From assembly GCA_035542775.1 (NCBI GenBank), contig DATKKX010000386.1:1-58128 (forward strand): 58,128 nucleotides of DNA, read 5' to 3'. Positions 32,485 through 42,300 of the stretch are shown piece by piece (the stretch's first letter is position 1; each line of letters opens with the position of its first letter). Both the position numbers and the translations under genes were made by a program. Under the pieces are notes generated by a model. That model was not told where the DNA came from, ran no database searches, and was given only the letters and a program-made list of their open reading frames with translations. The DNA comes from DATKKX01 sp035542775. Lineage in GTDB: Bacteria; Planctomycetota; Phycisphaerae; UBA1845; UTPLA1.

Positions 32485-33354
32485 TCACGTATCCGACGCC
32501 TTGCGGTCCGCCGCGCTGGCGGCGGCCGGGGCCGTGGTACCCTGCCAGACGATCTCAATCGTGCACGGCGTGACGTCCAACGTGATCTGGCTCGCCTGAC
32601 CTGCCGCTGATTGGACCTCTGCCCGGCCGGCGATGACGAGATAGTACCCTCGGTCCGGCTCGAAGCGGGCATCAAAAACAACATCGCGAGTATCGTGCGA
32701 AGAGTGCGGCCCCCTGTCCAGAGTTTCAGCAACGAGCGATTGCTCCTTGAGCAGCACGCCGTTGGTGTCCTTGATGAAGAACTTCAAGAATGCCTTGGCG
32801 GTTGTGGGCGTGCCGGCCGCCTCCGCCGATGCCGCGCTGCGTTGATTCGCCGCTGGGGTATTACCGCCGGCGTTGGCGCTGGCCCCGCTCTGCAGTGCGG
32901 GCATGGAGGCAGTCGGCTCTCCACTCGGCCGCGAGATCGATGTTGATTCGGCAACGGTCAGTCGCAGCTTCACTGCCGCGGACAACGGCACCTTGGCGAC
33001 ATTGTCGAAACAATACCCGAGCTGGAACTCACCCCAGGCGGAACCGCCGTCGCGAGCATCCGCACGGCAAGTTGCGCCGTTGCCATCGGTGGACTTGCAC
33101 TCGCCGCGGGCGGCGCCTTCTTGTCCTGACTTGAAGGATGTAATGTTGAACGGTTGAGCGGAGGGGATTGACAGTGCCCCGGAAGCGGCGCGGGCCTGAT
33201 TGATGTCGGTCCGCTCGCTTGCGGGCTTGCGAACCGTCATGTCAACGTCGCCGCCGCCACTACAACCAGCGAGCATGGCCACGCAAGCCGCGGACAGAAG
33301 TAGCAATCGGATATCCAGTGCCGCGCGAGATAGAGATAACTGTGGTCTTCTCAT
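32485..33354 (-). CDS. Putative lipoprotein, unknown family
   Basis: 289 residues. A lipobox LAG-Cys31 follows a hydrophobic segment, so the mature protein should be acylated and sit in a membrane facing the periplasm. A poorly conserved Ala/Ser/Pro-rich stretch occupies about residues 130-180. Flanking regions have beta-strand-like patterns and four to five cysteines (GECKSTDGNGATCRAD). No domain was recognised. It lies in tandem with two DUF1571 genes. Confidence 0.7.
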   Translation of the reverse strand: MRRPQLSLSRAALDIRLLLLSAACVAMLAGCSGGGDVDMTVRKPASERTDINQARAASGALSIPSAQPFNITSFKSGQEGAARGECKSTDGNGATCRADARDGGSAWGEFQLGYCFDNVAKVPLSAAVKLRLTVAESTSISRPSGEPTASMPALQSGASANAGGNTPAANQRSAASAEAAGTPTTAKAFLKFFIKDTNGVLLKEQSLVAETLDRGPHSSHDTRDVVFDARFEPDRGYYLVIAGRAEVQSAAGQASQITLDVTPCTIEIVWQGTTAPAAASAADRKASDT

Positions 33355-33567
33355 AGTGGCGACTAGGCTATGCCGTTGGCCAGATCGTGTAAAGGCTGGT
33401 GGGGAGCGGTATTGCCGGCCGCGGGGCCGGAGGAGGACTGACGCCCAGGCTAGCGGAGACCCGCACCGCCCGCTCGGGAAAGGGACGGGGTGTCGCGCCT
33501 GCCGGATGGACGCCCGCGACGGGGATCCGTCCCGGCATGCGAGCCGGGCTTATGGTCGTGGCGGCAA
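33355..33567. other. Intergenic stretch with hairpin
   Basis: 213 bases with no gene. It contains GACGG-GGAT-CCGTC near 33517-33530 and a CCCGGC/GCCGGG pair around it, resembling the palindromic repeats seen elsewhere. It may be the spacer before a leftward lipoprotein promoter. Confidence 0.35.
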
Positions 33568-34518
33568 TCAGTTCTCCGGCTGCGCTGTCAGGGCGGCAGG
33601 GGCCGGGCTCTCCTCTTGGCCGCCCTCATCGATGATGGCGCGATTCCCAGGCTTCGCAGGCTTCTTCACGGCCTTGAGGTCGATGCGGAAATCGGCGTCA
33701 CTCAACTCCGCGTCCGAGCGGAGGTTGGCATATTGGTACATGGCATCGAGCGTCTCACTGCAGCGTTCTTCCTTGCCCGGCAACCACAAGAACGTCGCGA
33801 CCGGCAAACGCGTCTGGGTGTGGATGTACAAGTCCTGCAGTTTGGTCTGGAACTGGTCGCCTTGGGGGTAGCGGATTTCCAGGTGGAAACACGGTTCCTT
33901 TGCGGGGCCGATTTCCGCGGGTTCCTTCAAGGTGATTCGCACCTTGCCGAAGGGCTCCGCCTTCCTGATCCGATCAAGGGTCTTCTCCATCAGCCGCCTG
34001 GGGCCGAAGTCCGTCAAGGGGAATTTGGATTTGCTGAACAGCACCGCCCAAGTGGGCGGATACCGCTCGATGCTGGGAGGCAGGCCAAGGACGCCCGCTC
34101 GCGGCAGGAGAGCCACCTTATCCTCGTTTGTCCCCTCGACGTAGGCACATTGCCTGAATTCGCTGTCCCTGTCCTGCCAGGTGAAACGAATGCTGAGCGG
34201 GTCGGCGCGGTACTCGGCCCGGATATGTTCCATTGGCCGGAGCTGGTTCAGCACGCCCAGCCGCTCCTGGCGGCAGAAGTCAGTGGTGTATTGATCGAGT
34301 TTTCGCGTCTCGGCCAATGACTCATCGAGAAATACAATCGGCTCCAGTTGAATCCGCTTGGCGATCTCCTGGTCGTATCCCGCGATGGGCACCACCTCGA
34401 CCTTGGAGATCGGAGGCGGGCCGCATCCAACGGATTGAAGAACCAGGCTCGCAAGGCATACCCCAAGCGGCATCCACAGCATTCCACGTCGAATTATCGT
34501 CACGGGCGTTTTCCTCAT
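33568..34518 (-). CDS. DUF1571 lipoprotein
   Basis: 316 residues from the ATG at 34518, which gives a signal segment ending in QSVG-Cys32 as a lipobox-like site (the residue at -3 is less usual). The body has DUF1571-like features, such as RRLMEKTLDRI...KVRITLKEPAEIGPAKEP and LYIHTQTRLPVATFLW. It probably serves in the cell envelope. The upstream ATG at 34557 would start 1 base after the preceding gene's stop and would give a longer leader; the inner start fits the signal peptide better. Confidence 0.7.
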   Translation of the reverse strand: MRKTPVTIIRRGMLWMPLGVCLASLVLQSVGCGPPPISKVEVVPIAGYDQEIAKRIQLEPIVFLDESLAETRKLDQYTTDFCRQERLGVLNQLRPMEHIRAEYRADPLSIRFTWQDRDSEFRQCAYVEGTNEDKVALLPRAGVLGLPPSIERYPPTWAVLFSKSKFPLTDFGPRRLMEKTLDRIRKAEPFGKVRITLKEPAEIGPAKEPCFHLEIRYPQGDQFQTKLQDLYIHTQTRLPVATFLWLPGKEERCSETLDAMYQYANLRSDAELSDADFRIDLKAVKKPAKPGNRAIIDEGGQEESPAPAALTAQPEN

Positions 34519-34558
34519 CTTCGTTTCCAACAGTACCCAGTCGGTCGCCCAAGTCATG

Positions 34559-35512
34559 CTAATAGTAAACGGTGCGGGTCCTGTGATGGTTCACCGCCAC
34601 GTCTTGGCCATGCGACAGCAGCCATAAATACCAGTCAATCTGCCATGTGGCCGCCGATTTGCCGGCGGCCCGAGCGGCCTGTTGCATCCGGTCCACCGCT
34701 TCCACGGTCGCGGCCCGGATCTCGATTTCCTCCTCCGAGTCGTGGTCCAGCTCCCGTCCGGCATCGATGGCCGCGGCCAGGTCGGGCTTCACCTTGATGA
34801 TGCCGAGATGCCGCAGCGCCTGGGGGACACGATAGTCCGCGAAAGCCGTGAGATCCTCGATCCCGGCGAGCGGCCGGAAATCGTGCGTCTGCCAGGCAAT
34901 GGCCAGATCCAGAGCGCAGATCTGCGCCCGTTTCATGAAGTAGACCGGTTTGTCGTGATAATTGCTGACGTCGCGGAATGAGTCGAAGTTGGTCATCAGC
35001 AACACGGCCAACGGCCATGCCCGGCCGTTCACCGAGTCGACCGCATTGATGAACTCCCCGTCGAAGCGATCCAGGAGCACGCGGCCGGTCTCACGAACGA
35101 TCTGCTCGCGCTGATCGAGCATCAAGAGCTCGCCCCTGCCTTTGCCGCCGAGGGTTTCGCGAATCTCAGAGCCCGGCACGCGAAGCCAGTATTCGGCCTT
35201 CATCCATCGCGGCTCGTACCTGGCCGCAAGCATGAGCGAGATGAACATCGCGTTGAACCGCTCGTAGGTTTTGCCGCGCCATTCGATGCGGATCGGTTCG
35301 TTTGACCAGAAGCAGAAATTCAGCGCGTCGATCAGCAGAACCAGATTGGCCAGTTGTTCCTGGGATCCGGGCAGGTGTCCCAGGAGATCGCGCGACGGCG
35401 GTCGCAATTCGGCCGGGCTCACCGACCTGGCCCACGACGCAATGGCCGCATCGTCGAGGGAGACCTTGCTTGCCTGCTCAACGACAGGCCGTGTTGTTTC
35501 GCGGACGATCAT
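34559..35512 (-). CDS. Queuosine 5'-phosphate N-glycosylase/hydrolase family (Qng1, DUF2419)
   Basis: 317 residues from ATG 35512 (TTG at 35548 is an alternative). Motifs of the queuosine-salvage family are in order: LIDALNFCFWS, then NFDSFRDVSNYH, ICALDLAIAWQ, LTAFADYRVPQALRHLGII and EIEIRAATVEAVD. The enzyme frees queuine from queuosine-5'-phosphate, so the cell can reuse the base for tRNA. The family is common in eukaryotes and patchy in bacteria. No queuine transporter or Tgt gene is next to it in this window. The call is by motif order; the acidic catalytic pair was not mapped. Confidence 0.85.
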   Translation of the reverse strand: MIVRETTRPVVEQASKVSLDDAAIASWARSVSPAELRPPSRDLLGHLPGSQEQLANLVLLIDALNFCFWSNEPIRIEWRGKTYERFNAMFISLMLAARYEPRWMKAEYWLRVPGSEIRETLGGKGRGELLMLDQREQIVRETGRVLLDRFDGEFINAVDSVNGRAWPLAVLLMTNFDSFRDVSNYHDKPVYFMKRAQICALDLAIAWQTHDFRPLAGIEDLTAFADYRVPQALRHLGIIKVKPDLAAAIDAGRELDHDSEEEIEIRAATVEAVDRMQQAARAAGKSAATWQIDWYLWLLSHGQDVAVNHHRTRTVYY

Positions 35513-35629
35513 TAGACAAATGCTAGTCTTCGTGCGGTCCTGCCGCAAGGCATGGCGGAGGATCGAAGGGCATTCGACAGGCCCGCCAGTGATGCGCTAC
35601 TCCACTCGCCGGAACAAACGGCGTGAGGG

Positions 35630-36079
35630 TCAGCGTGTCAGGCCGGCCTGACGGAGCAGAAGCACCAGGCCGTTCACGTCGTCATCATCGAATGAGCCGA
35701 GATCGTGGCTGTCCAGGTCGAGCACGCCCCAGCAGGTTCCCCATTCATCGAACAGGGGGATCACCACTTCAGAACGATCGCGAGGATCGCAGGCGATATA
35801 GTCTTCGCCGAGATCCTTGACGTCCCGGACCACCAGCGGGCGGCCGCTCTTGAAGGCCTGTCCGCAGGCTCCGTGCAGGCCGATCGGCGAGCAGGCGGGT
35901 TTGTCTCGCCTGGGACCGAGGAGCAATCGGTCACCGGTCTCATGGAGATAGAAGCCGATCCACGACAGCCCGCCGGGGTGCAGGGCATCCCACAACACAT
36001 CGACGAACCCCTGCATGCAGCGCTGTCGGTCTGCATCGCGCTGAATCCGATCGAGAAGAGCCCGGTAAGGTCTGGCCAC
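35630..36079 (-). CDS. Free methionine-R-sulfoxide reductase (GAF domain)
   Basis: 149 residues forming one GAF domain. Three cysteines match the fRMsr family: Cys63 in KPACSPIG, Cys72 in GACGQAF and Cys97 in YIACDPRDRSE, spaced about as in the E. coli protein (84, 94, 118). The final GVLDLDSHDLGSF fits the family signature. It repairs free oxidised methionine in the cytoplasm. Divergent or independent from the diguanylate cyclase gene; both are on the minus strand and are separated by 71 bases. Confidence 0.85.
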   Translation of the reverse strand: MARPYRALLDRIQRDADRQRCMQGFVDVLWDALHPGGLSWIGFYLHETGDRLLLGPRRDKPACSPIGLHGACGQAFKSGRPLVVRDVKDLGEDYIACDPRDRSEVVIPLFDEWGTCWGVLDLDSHDLGSFDDDDVNGLVLLLRQAGLTR

Positions 36080-36150
36080 GCACGTACTATCACGGCTCAG
36101 TCAGCCGGCGCCAAGCGGCAGGTTGAGCAAGGATGTGGAAAGCGGAGGAC

Positions 36151-37149
36151 TCAGGAGGCGGCCGAGATCCCGATTGCGTCCGCGGCGACGACGCGGTTTC
36201 GTCCCGCGTCCTTGGCGGCGTACAGGGCGGCGTCCGCGGCTTTCAGGAGATCGTCGATGCGGACCATGTGCTGCTGACGCTCCGCGACTCCGAGGCTGAT
36301 CGTCACTCTGAGGGTCTTGCCCTCGTGCCGGAAGTCGTGGGTTTCGACGGCTGCGCGGAGGTGCTCGGCGCAGACCTCGGCCCCGGGCGCTCCGACGTTG
36401 GGACAGAGGACCAGGAATTCCTCGCCACCCACGCGGCATACGATGTCCGTGGTGCGGCTGCTTTCTCTCAGAATAATCCCGGTCTCACGCAGAACCATGT
36501 CCCCGACGGCATGGCCGTGCATGTCATTGAAGCGCTTGAAGTGATCGACATCGAGCATGATGCAGGAGAACGGTTGACCGAACCGATCCTGGCAGCTCCA
36601 CAGCTCTTGGAGCCGGTGCATGGCCTCGCGGCGATTCAGCAGGCCGGTCAATTCATCAGTCGTCGCCATCCGTTTGAGCTTGTCGTTGGCCAGGGCCAGC
36701 TTTTCGTTGGTGATGGCCATCTCGGCATTGAGGCGATGGATTTCCCGGGTGCGTTTCGCGAGGTCCTCCTCCAACCGGGCGATATGCTCGCCAGCCCGAA
36801 CGCGGGCCAGCAACTCAGGGCTCCGCACCGGTTTGGTCAGGAAGTCATCAACGCCGGCTTCGAAGGCCTCGACAAGTCGTCCGTGCTCGCTATGGGCGGT
36901 GAGCAGGATGATGTAGACGAAGCGCACACCCTCGTGCTCGCGCAGGGCCCGGGACAATTGGACTCCGTCCATCCCCGGCATGGTCCAGTCGGTGATGACG
37001 ATGGGGGGCGCCTCGCCCAGCACGACGCGCAGGGCTTCCTGCCCGTCTGCGGCCTTGAGTACCTCGTAGGCGGCATCGGCGAGGAATTTTTCCAGCAGCC
37101 GCAGCATGGCTGGATCGTCGTCAACGATCAGCACTTTGCTCTTCACCAT
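36151..37149 (-). CDS. Response regulator with GGDEF diguanylate cyclase domain
   Basis: 332 residues from ATG 37149. Residues 1-120 are a receiver domain with phospho-acceptor Asp54 (VITDWTMPGMDG) and Lys106. A coiled-coil linker follows (about 122-160). The GGDEF domain carries GGEEF at 241-245 and an RxxD inhibitory site (RTTD, 232-235), so it should make cyclic di-GMP and be product inhibited. The sensor kinase is not in the window. An ATG at 37224 would add 25 residues before the receiver strand MVKSKVLIVDDD and is disfavoured. Confidence 0.92.
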   Translation of the reverse strand: MVKSKVLIVDDDPAMLRLLEKFLADAAYEVLKAADGQEALRVVLGEAPPIVITDWTMPGMDGVQLSRALREHEGVRFVYIILLTAHSEHGRLVEAFEAGVDDFLTKPVRSPELLARVRAGEHIARLEEDLAKRTREIHRLNAEMAITNEKLALANDKLKRMATTDELTGLLNRREAMHRLQELWSCQDRFGQPFSCIMLDVDHFKRFNDMHGHAVGDMVLRETGIILRESSRTTDIVCRVGGEEFLVLCPNVGAPGAEVCAEHLRAAVETHDFRHEGKTLRVTISLGVAERQQHMVRIDDLLKAADAALYAAKDAGRNRVVAADAIGISAAS

Positions 37150-37369
37150 TCTGCAAGTATCGGTGAATCCTGGCGGCTGGTTTTCTGAGATCAGGCGGGG
37201 TGAGGCAGATTCGCTCAGGCTCAAATGGAATGACAGACGGTCCTGCCACGTGGCAGCAGGCGGTCTGGATTCGAGGGAGCTTATCGGACGCCGTGTGGAG
37301 AATTATCGCGCATCTTCAAGGGGCCTTGGTGCTGGGGGCCGCTGCGCGCTCGGCTTCGGCCAGGGTCGG

Positions 37370-37861
37370 TTACAGCGTCGTCTCGATGATTCTTCGTCGT
37401 TCGCTGTCTCGATACTCGCCGAGTTTGTGCCGCAGAGGGGGACGCTGGGCGCTGAGGATCGCTATCGACAACAGCGCGGCGTTCTTCGCGCCGGCCGGCC
37501 CGATGGCCATGGTCGCGACCGGGACGCCCGCCGGCATCTGGACCGTCGAGAGCAGAGAGTCGAGGCCTTTGAGGGCCTGGCTTTCGATCGGCACGGCGAT
37601 GACGGGCAGCAGCGTGTGCGCCGCCGCGGTCCCGGCGAGGTGTGCCGCTCCGCCTGCGCCGGCGATGACGATCTCCACGCCTCGGCCTTCCAGTTGCGAA
37701 ACGTACTCCGCCGTTTCTCGCGGCGTGCGGTGAGCGGACAGCACACGGCACTCGTGAGGAACGGCGAACTCGGTCAGCAAGGCGTCGCAGTGGCGCATGG
37801 TTTCCCAGTCGGAATGACTCCCCATCAGGACCGCGACCAAGGGTTGGGATTCCGTGCTCAT
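37370..37861 (-). CDS. purE: N5-carboxyaminoimidazole ribonucleotide mutase
   Basis: 163 residues. It shifts the carboxyl group from N5 to C4 of CAIR in purine synthesis. The GSHSDWETM motif near residue 14 and the SAHRTP and GAGGAAHL motifs identify class I PurE. The start is ATG 37861 with a GGAG six bases upstream, shorter than the ORF from 38032. PurK is not adjacent. Confidence 0.93.
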   Translation of the reverse strand: MSTESQPLVAVLMGSHSDWETMRHCDALLTEFAVPHECRVLSAHRTPRETAEYVSQLEGRGVEIVIAGAGGAAHLAGTAAAHTLLPVIAVPIESQALKGLDSLLSTVQMPAGVPVATMAIGPAGAKNAALLSIAILSAQRPPLRHKLGEYRDSERRRIIETTL

Positions 37862-38127
37862 GGCTGCTCCGTGAAGTCGGTACGTCGTCCGGACTGACTG
37901 CGGCTCGGTGATGCCGCCGAAGCCGGATCGAATGCTGCGTTGGTTACACGGCCACGGGCATCCTGTCAAATCGAAAGGCGGCAAGGGGGTCGTCTGTTGC
38001 TGCGAGGGTCCGGGGCGCTGCCGTATTGACAATGTTGATAATCTCCGCAGTTCGTACAGAATGCGGCTTGGCTCGGAGGCGCAGAGGCGCCGCCGACGCG
38101 GCGCCCTGGGGACTCTCCGGGGTGCCG

Positions 38128-38919
38128 ATGGTGATGGTACAGAGCGCCGGAATGCTGACTGTCTCGGAACTGGGTCTCGTGGGAATGGCCGCTGTCGGGG
38201 CCGGCTTCGTCAATGCGCTGGCCGGCGGCGGCAGCCTCATCACGTTCCCCACCCTGTTGGCGGTTGGCCTTCCTCCCGTGGCGGCCAATGTAACCAACAC
38301 CGTCGCTCTGTGCCCGGGCTACCTCGGCGCGACCCTTGCCCAGGCGACAGACCTGAAGGGGCAACGACGGCGAATGTGGCTGCTGCTGCCCGCCGGCGTT
38401 GTCGGCGGCGTCATCGGCGGCGCGGTGCTGCTGAGCACAAGCGAAGCGGTGTTTGGCACGCTCGTCCCGTTTCTGATCCTGTTGGCCTCCGCCCTGCTCG
38501 CGGTCCAGGAGCCGTTGCGGTCCTGGCTTGGCCGGAGAAGCGGAAGAACCAGCACCGGCGCCGCCTCGGAAGTCTGGGCTGTTCTGCCGGTGGGGATCGC
38601 GGCGGTTTATGGCGGTTATTTCGGAGCAGGCTTGAGCGTCATCATCCTGGCCGTGCTCGGTCTGCTGCTGAATGATTCTTTGACGCGGTTGAACGCGCTG
38701 AAGCAATCCATCTCGTTCAGCGCCAACATCGCGGCCGCTGTTTTCTTCGTGTTCTCCGGAAAGACGGTCTGGCCGGCAGCTCTGGTCATGGCGATCGGCG
38801 CCCTGGTCGGCGGGGCCATAGGCGGTCGGCTTGCGGGTCGCATCCGGCCGAACGCCTTAAGATGGCTTGTCGTGTGCATCGGCGGCATCGTTGGCGTGAT
38901 CTATCTCCTGCGCTTGTAG
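38128..38919 (+). CDS. TauE/SafE-family sulfite/sulfonate exporter-like permease
   Basis: 263 residues with about eight hydrophobic spans. The first is preceded by AAVGAGFVNALAGGGSLITFPTL, the typical motif of the family. A second similar motif appears after the central loop (IAAVYGGYFGAGLSVIIL). It may carry sulfite, sulfonate or another small organic acid across the membrane. Start ATG 38128; the upstream part of the ORF from 38026 has no membrane character. Confidence 0.85.
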   Translation: MVMVQSAGMLTVSELGLVGMAAVGAGFVNALAGGGSLITFPTLLAVGLPPVAANVTNTVALCPGYLGATLAQATDLKGQRRRMWLLLPAGVVGGVIGGAVLLSTSEAVFGTLVPFLILLASALLAVQEPLRSWLGRRSGRTSTGAASEVWAVLPVGIAAVYGGYFGAGLSVIILAVLGLLLNDSLTRLNALKQSISFSANIAAAVFFVFSGKTVWPAALVMAIGALVGGAIGGRLAGRIRPNALRWLVVCIGGIVGVIYLLRL

Positions 38920-39319
38920 GACCGATGTCCTCATTGCTGTTGGCCTGTTCACCCACTGCCGCTGTATCGGTCGCGGCATGAAGGTCGGTCGGATGCGGAC
39001 CCATCGCCCATTCCACAATCTGCACTGAAGATTGCTGTCAGGCGCCGGATATGAGAATCTCGCAGCCGCCATATGTCGATCATCAGGGGACAGGTCGGTG
39101 AAGGATGGACAAGTTGTGCGATTCCGGCCGGAAAACAGCGAGATTTCAGGGCCGACGGCCCAGTTTTCGTTTGTAGGCGGTGAGCCGATTCCGGTAAAAT
39201 GGCCCTCACACGCCCGGTGGAGTGGGAAGCTCCGACTGCAAGTTCGATGCGAACCGGGCGAGAGAGTGGTTGACGGTTCGAACACCTGTCCAGATGGGGT
39301 AGAGAGTGGAGGAAGAGGC
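38920..39319. other. Intergenic region before the C25 peptidase
   Basis: 400 bases without a recognisable gene. It has a perfect 12-base palindrome, TTCCGGCCGGAA (39122-39133), that could be an operator. A weak -35/-10 pair (TTGTAG-N18-TAAAAT) lies near 39174-39203. Codon use of the longer ORF through this region differs from the secreted part, so the start was placed at 39320. Confidence 0.45.
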
Positions 39320-42300
39320 GTGACACGTTCAAATTCTGTTCCGCGCATGTCACCAGGCCGGATCGCGTTTTCGAGTGGCGGCGTGGTGTGCCTGCTGGTC
39401 CTGGCGTTGGCGGGGTCCTCTGTCTTGGGGAGCGACCTGAGCCCCGGCGTGACGGTGACGGTTCAAGAGAGCAGCCCGGCGCGCGTGGTTCTGCAATACG
39501 CCGTAGGGGATTACGCAGGCCAGCCGGTGACCATTGAGGGGAAGGAATACACCCTGGTGACGCTGGGCAAGGAAGCGCCCATGCTGGTGACCGGGGCGCC
39601 CGAGCTGCCGCACGTGTGCCGCAGCATCATCATTCCGGACGACGCGGAAATGTCGCTGGCGGTGACGGGGGCGGAATACCAGGACATCGAAGGCGTGGAC
39701 GTGGCCCCGTCCAAGGGCAACCTCCCTCGAACGGTGAATCCGGAAGACGTGCCATATACCTTCGGGACCTGGTACGCGGTGGACGCGTTCTATCCCGGGG
39801 AGGTGGCGACGCTGGGTGAGCCGTACATCCTGCGCGACTACCGCGGCGTGGTCGTGGACTTGAAGCCGTTCCAGTACAACCCGGTGAAGCGCACGTTGCG
39901 GGTCTACAAGAGCGTGACCGTTGAGGTGTCCAACGTCGGGCGGAGCGATGTGAACGTGCTGGACCGGCTGACAAGGTCGGGAGAGTTGAGCCTGGCGTTT
40001 CACAACCTCTACCAGGTCCATTTTCTGAATTACAATCCGGGTCCGCGTTATGCCCCGCTGGATGAAGTGGGCGGGATGCTGATCATCTGCTACGACTCGT
40101 GGCTGCCGAACGTGGCGCCGCTCGTTTCCCACAAGAACTCGATCGGGATTTCGACGACGGCAGTGGGCGTGTCGACCATCCCCGGTGGCAACACCGCGAC
40201 AGCAATCAGGAGCTACATTCAGAGCCAATATAGCGGGGGGAATCTGGCGTTCGTGCTGCTGGTCGGCGATGCAGCCCAGGTGGCCACGCCCTCGACCACG
40301 TACAGCGGTTCGACCGGTTCGTCTGATCCGACGTATTCAACCGTGGGCGGCACGGACAACTATCCGGACATCATGGTGGGCCGCTTCTCCGCGGAGACCT
40401 CGGCGCAGGTCGATACGCAGGTGCAGCGGACCATCGAATACGAAACCATGCCGGCGACGCTGCAGACGTGGTTCTGGAAGGGGACTGGCATCGGGTCTGA
40501 GTACGGCACCGGTGATGACGGCGAATATGACTACCAGCATATCGCCAACATTCGTACCCTGCTGCTCGGTCACGGCTACACGCAGGTGGACGAGCTTTAC
40601 GGAACCACCGGCGCCACCGCGGCGCAGGTCAGCGCCGCGCTCAATGCCGGACGAGGCATCATCAATTACTGCGGTCACGGCAGCGCGACTTCCTGGGGCA
40701 CGACCGGCTTTTCGAACTCCAATGTCGCCGCGTTGACGAACGACAACATGCTGCCGTTCATCTTCAGCGTGGCCTGCTTGAACGGGCAGTTCTCCGGCAG
40801 CACCTGCTTCGCCGAGGCGTGGCTGCGCTCGACGCACAACGGTGAACCGATCGGGGCGGTCGGGACATACATGTCCTCGATCAACCAGGATTGGAACCCG
40901 CCGATGGAAGCACAGGACGTTTTCAACGCGTTATATACGGCGACGACGCCGTCGTACAACTGCTATGGCACGCTGTGCTACGCGGGTTCGTGCGGCATGA
41001 TGGACAACTATGGGGCCTCAACCGGATCCGCCGGCGCCGGCATGTTCCTGACGTGGCACGTGTTCGGCGACCCCTCGCTGCGCGTGATTGGAGAAGTTGA
41101 GGTGAACGGCCTGGCGGTAACTCCGGCGGAGGGATTGAGCTCGTCTGGCGGCATGGGCGGGCCATTCTCCCCCGGCAGCAAGGTCTACACGCTGCAGAAC
41201 CAAGACAGCAGCAGCATCAACTATACCGTGAGCAAAACGGCGGCCTGGGTGACGCTGAGCAGCACTAGCGGAACGCTGAGCGCCGGCGGGTCCACGACCG
41301 TTACCGTTTCGATTAACTCGAGCGCCGATTCGCTCAGCGCCGGCAGTTATAACGACACGGTGACGTTCACTAATACGACAGATCATCTGGGCGACACGAC
41401 CCGCCCGGTGACGTTGCAGGTCCTGCCCGCCTTGGCGGTCACGCCGGCGGACGGCTTGACCTCGTCGGGCGGCTTCGGTGGACCGTTCTCTCCCGGCAGC
41501 AAGCAATACACACTGCAGAACCAAGGCGGCAGCAGCATCAACTATACGGTCAGCAAGATGGCGGATTGGGTGACGCTCAGCAGCACCGGCGGAACGCTGA
41601 CCGGCGGCGGCTCGACCACGATCACGGTTTCCATCAACTCAGGCGCTGGTTCACTGGTCGCCGGTTCCTACAGCGACACCGTGAGTTTCATTAACACCAC
41701 GAACCACTCGGGCGACACGACGCGGCCGGTGACGTTGCAGGTCCTGCCCGCCTTGGCGGTCACGCCCGCTGATGGATTGACTTCTTCGGGAAGTATCGGC
41801 GGGCCGTTCTCCCCGAGCAGCAAGGTCTACACTCTGCAGAACCAGGGCGCCAGCAGCATCAACTACACCGTGAGCAAGACGGCGGACTGGCTGACGCTCA
41901 GCAGCACCGGGGGGACTCTGTCCGGCGGCGGCACTACCAATATCACTGTGTCGATCAATTCAGCGGCCGGTTCGCTGGCCGTCGGTTCCTACAGCGACAC
42001 CGTGAGTTTCGTCAATACGACCAACCATTCGGGGGACACGACCCGGCCGGTCAGCCTGACCGTCAATCCGGTCAGCAACGACGTCTGTGCCAACGCCTAC
42101 GTGGTCTGCCCGGGCACGTATACCGGCACCACGGCGGGCATGACATTGGACGGCTCCGCCACCTGCGACGGCTCATCGCCGGGGCCGGATGTGTGGTACA
42201 AGTACACGCCGGGCTCGAGCGGCAGCGCCATGATCAGCCTGTGCAGTTCCAGCACGCAATGGGATTCGGTGCTGTCGGTTCGCACCGGAACTTGCCCCGG

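Noticed and set aside
39262..39300. GGTTCGAAC as a tRNA T-arm
   Set aside because: No matching acceptor, anticodon or D stems were found around it.
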